From assembly GCF_904063055.1 (NCBI RefSeq), contig NZ_CAJFCN010000003.1, positions 518,112 to 582,111 on the forward strand: a DNA stretch of 64,000 nt, given 5' to 3'. The translations under genes and the position numbers were made by a program. Below are positions 62,985 through 64,000 of the stretch, piece by piece. A model generated the notes under the pieces. It made no database searches. It saw only the letters and a list, made by a program, of their open reading frames with translations, and had not been told where the DNA came from. The stretch's first letter is position 1, and each line of letters opens with the position of its first letter. This stretch comes from Pseudomonas paracarnis. GTDB taxonomy: Bacteria; Pseudomonadota; Gammaproteobacteria; Pseudomonadales; Pseudomonadaceae.

Positions 62985-63431
62985 TTATGGCGCCCTGCTC
63001 TTTTCATAACGCACATCATCTCCATCGACCGGGCCCACGACAGACCAGCCCAGGCGCTGATAGAACCCATTGGCCCGGATCTCATCACGCCCATCAGTCA
63101 CCAGGTACGCCGTGTCGTGGCGCTCAAACAGGGCCGCCTCGGCCACCGCCATCAGTTGACGGCCCAGGCCAAGCTTCTCGTGGGATGGCAGCACGAACAT
63201 CGCGAACACTTCACCTTCATCCAGGTCGACCATGGAAAACCCCGCCGCCTGGCCGTCCACTTCCGCGATCCAGCCACAAGGTGCTGCGCGCAACGTGTCG
63301 CTCAATACCTGCGGGGTAATCCCCAGGCCAGCCATCTGTTCAAGGCTCAGGTGGTTTTGCACCACCGAGGTGCGAATCGCGCACAGCGTGTCGACGTCAT
63401 CAGGCGTCGCCGTTCGAATCAGTACTTGCAT
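62985..63431 (-). CDS. GNAT-family N-acetyltransferase
   Basis: This 148-residue GNAT enzyme starts MQVLIRTATPDDVDTLCAIR. The acetyl-CoA loop is FVLPSHEKLGLGRQLMAVAE and the C-terminal text is NGFYQRLGWSVVG. GGAGG precedes the ATG at 63431, which is preferred over two upstream in-frame Met codons. The substrate is unknown. Confidence 0.88.
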   Translation of the reverse strand: MQVLIRTATPDDVDTLCAIRTSVVQNHLSLEQMAGLGITPQVLSDTLRAAPCGWIAEVDGQAAGFSMVDLDEGEVFAMFVLPSHEKLGLGRQLMAVAEAALFERHDTAYLVTDGRDEIRANGFYQRLGWSVVGPVDGDDVRYEKSRAP

Positions 63432-63521
63432 ACCGGCCTCCATGAAGAAGTGCGCAATTGTATGCAAATACTCACACGGGGTTTGTCGTGGTTTTGTAAA
63501 CAGCTCTTTGAAGAGCTGCGA

Positions 63522-63550
63522 TTGACACTACCCTCACCACCTCCATATCT
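63522..63550 (+). promoter_or_regulatory. Predicted sigma-70 promoter ahead of the right-edge gene
   Basis: A consensus -35 TTGACA (63522-63527) and a -10-like ATATCT (63545-63550) with 17-bp spacing lie about 170 bases before the partial gene at the right edge. A small palindrome CAGCTC-TTTGAA-GAGCTG sits just upstream (63501-63518). A 26-codon frame at 63570-63650 could be a leader peptide but is unsupported. Confidence 0.45.
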
Positions 63551-63720
63551 TTTTTAACGGGATTCACCATGCCCCCTGTTCGTGGCATGGACGACCTTCA
63601 AACTATCAGTGCGTTACCGTTTGTCGCCACTGTCAATTCTGACAGCTAGACGCCCATCCCCTTCAAGCGTCTGATTTCCTTGTTCCATAGCCGTCCAGGC
63701 CCCAGCCAAGGAGTTCAGCC

Positions 63721-64000
63721 ATGTCCAAATTACATGCCCCCGAGGAGCGCTTTCCGGTAGCGCGAAGCTCATCCACTCCCCGCAATGATCTCGACCCGCC
63801 GGCCTACTCGAACCCGGTGCTCAACGTGGTTGGGGCTGACAGGGGCCTAGGCGTGCGGCATCTCGATACTTATCTATATGTAACCATTTTGCGCTGGATT
63901 AATTTGCAAGCGGGTGATACCTGCGAGTACTTCCACGGCAGCCGTACGTTGCGCCTGGGCTTTCACACCGTCAAACCAGAGGAAACAGGCAAAAACTTTT
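63721..64000 (+). CDS. Hypothetical protein, partial at right edge
   Basis: The first 93 codons are visible. The start MSKLHAPEERFPVARSSSTP follows a strong AAGGAG site. Text near residues 57-75 (LRWINLQAGDTCEYFHGSR) is reminiscent of the repeated Ig-like modules of large surface-associated pseudomonad proteins. That is a weak impression. No function can be assigned. Confidence 0.7.
   Translation, partial: MSKLHAPEERFPVARSSSTPRNDLDPPAYSNPVLNVVGADRGLGVRHLDTYLYVTILRWINLQAGDTCEYFHGSRTLRLGFHTVKPEETGKNF

Overview
The window is high-GC chromosomal DNA from a Pseudomonas of the fluorescens group. This is judged from gene content and order: cti, metH, cysI-DUF934, ldcA, dnaQ, rnhA, gloB, mltD and nppA1A2BCD follow an order I recall from P. 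aeruginosa. Pseudomonas-only small families (DUF1652, DUF2388, DUF2970) and Pseudomonas-type REP hairpins are also present. No tRNA, rRNA, CRISPR array, insertion sequence or phage was seen.

1-10.6 kb is a two-armed cobalamin locus. The minus-strand arm reads cobW, cobN, then a ChlI-like AAA+ gene. The plus-strand arm reads cbtB, cbtA, cobE, cobM. Each arm starts with its own cobalamin riboswitch, and a serralysin-type metalloprotease lies between them. The ChlI-like gene ends at a dnaX-like A AAA AAG slippery heptamer, an immediate stop codon and a perfect 14-bp hairpin. The -1 frame continues into a ChlD-like reading frame that leaves the window, so one gene probably makes two chelatase subunits.

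10.6-30 kb mixes conserved housekeeping genes (nfuA, cti, metH, DUF2970, a periplasmic binding protein) with accessory cargo. The cargo includes a 1450-residue toxin-like protein with three tandem repeats, a bipartite nuclear-localisation-like signal and a C-terminal SET domain. There is also a 1614-residue dermonecrotic-toxin-like protein beside a short reading frame resembling the start of an NEL ubiquitin-ligase domain. An acyltransferase gene here is cut 23 codons short by a probable nonsense change.

30-46.6 kb holds cysI-DUF934, an Old Yellow Enzyme oxidoreductase behind a MerR-type promoter, poxB, a flavin reductase, a LysR regulator, ldcA with a GNAT enzyme, dnaQ, rnhA, a methyltransferase, gloB and mltD. 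46.8-54.2 kb is the nppA1A2BCD peptide/peptidyl-nucleoside ABC importer.

54.2-64 kb holds small regulators and enzymes: AraC, a LysE exporter, HIT, two GNATs, RNase T2, Gfo/Idh and Nudix. It also has a hybrid kinase with an RpfC-like five-helix input plus a LuxR-type response regulator, resembling the PA1396/PA1397 DSF-sensing pair. A gene of unknown function runs off the right edge. All names rest on reading translations and recalled families; no database search was run.
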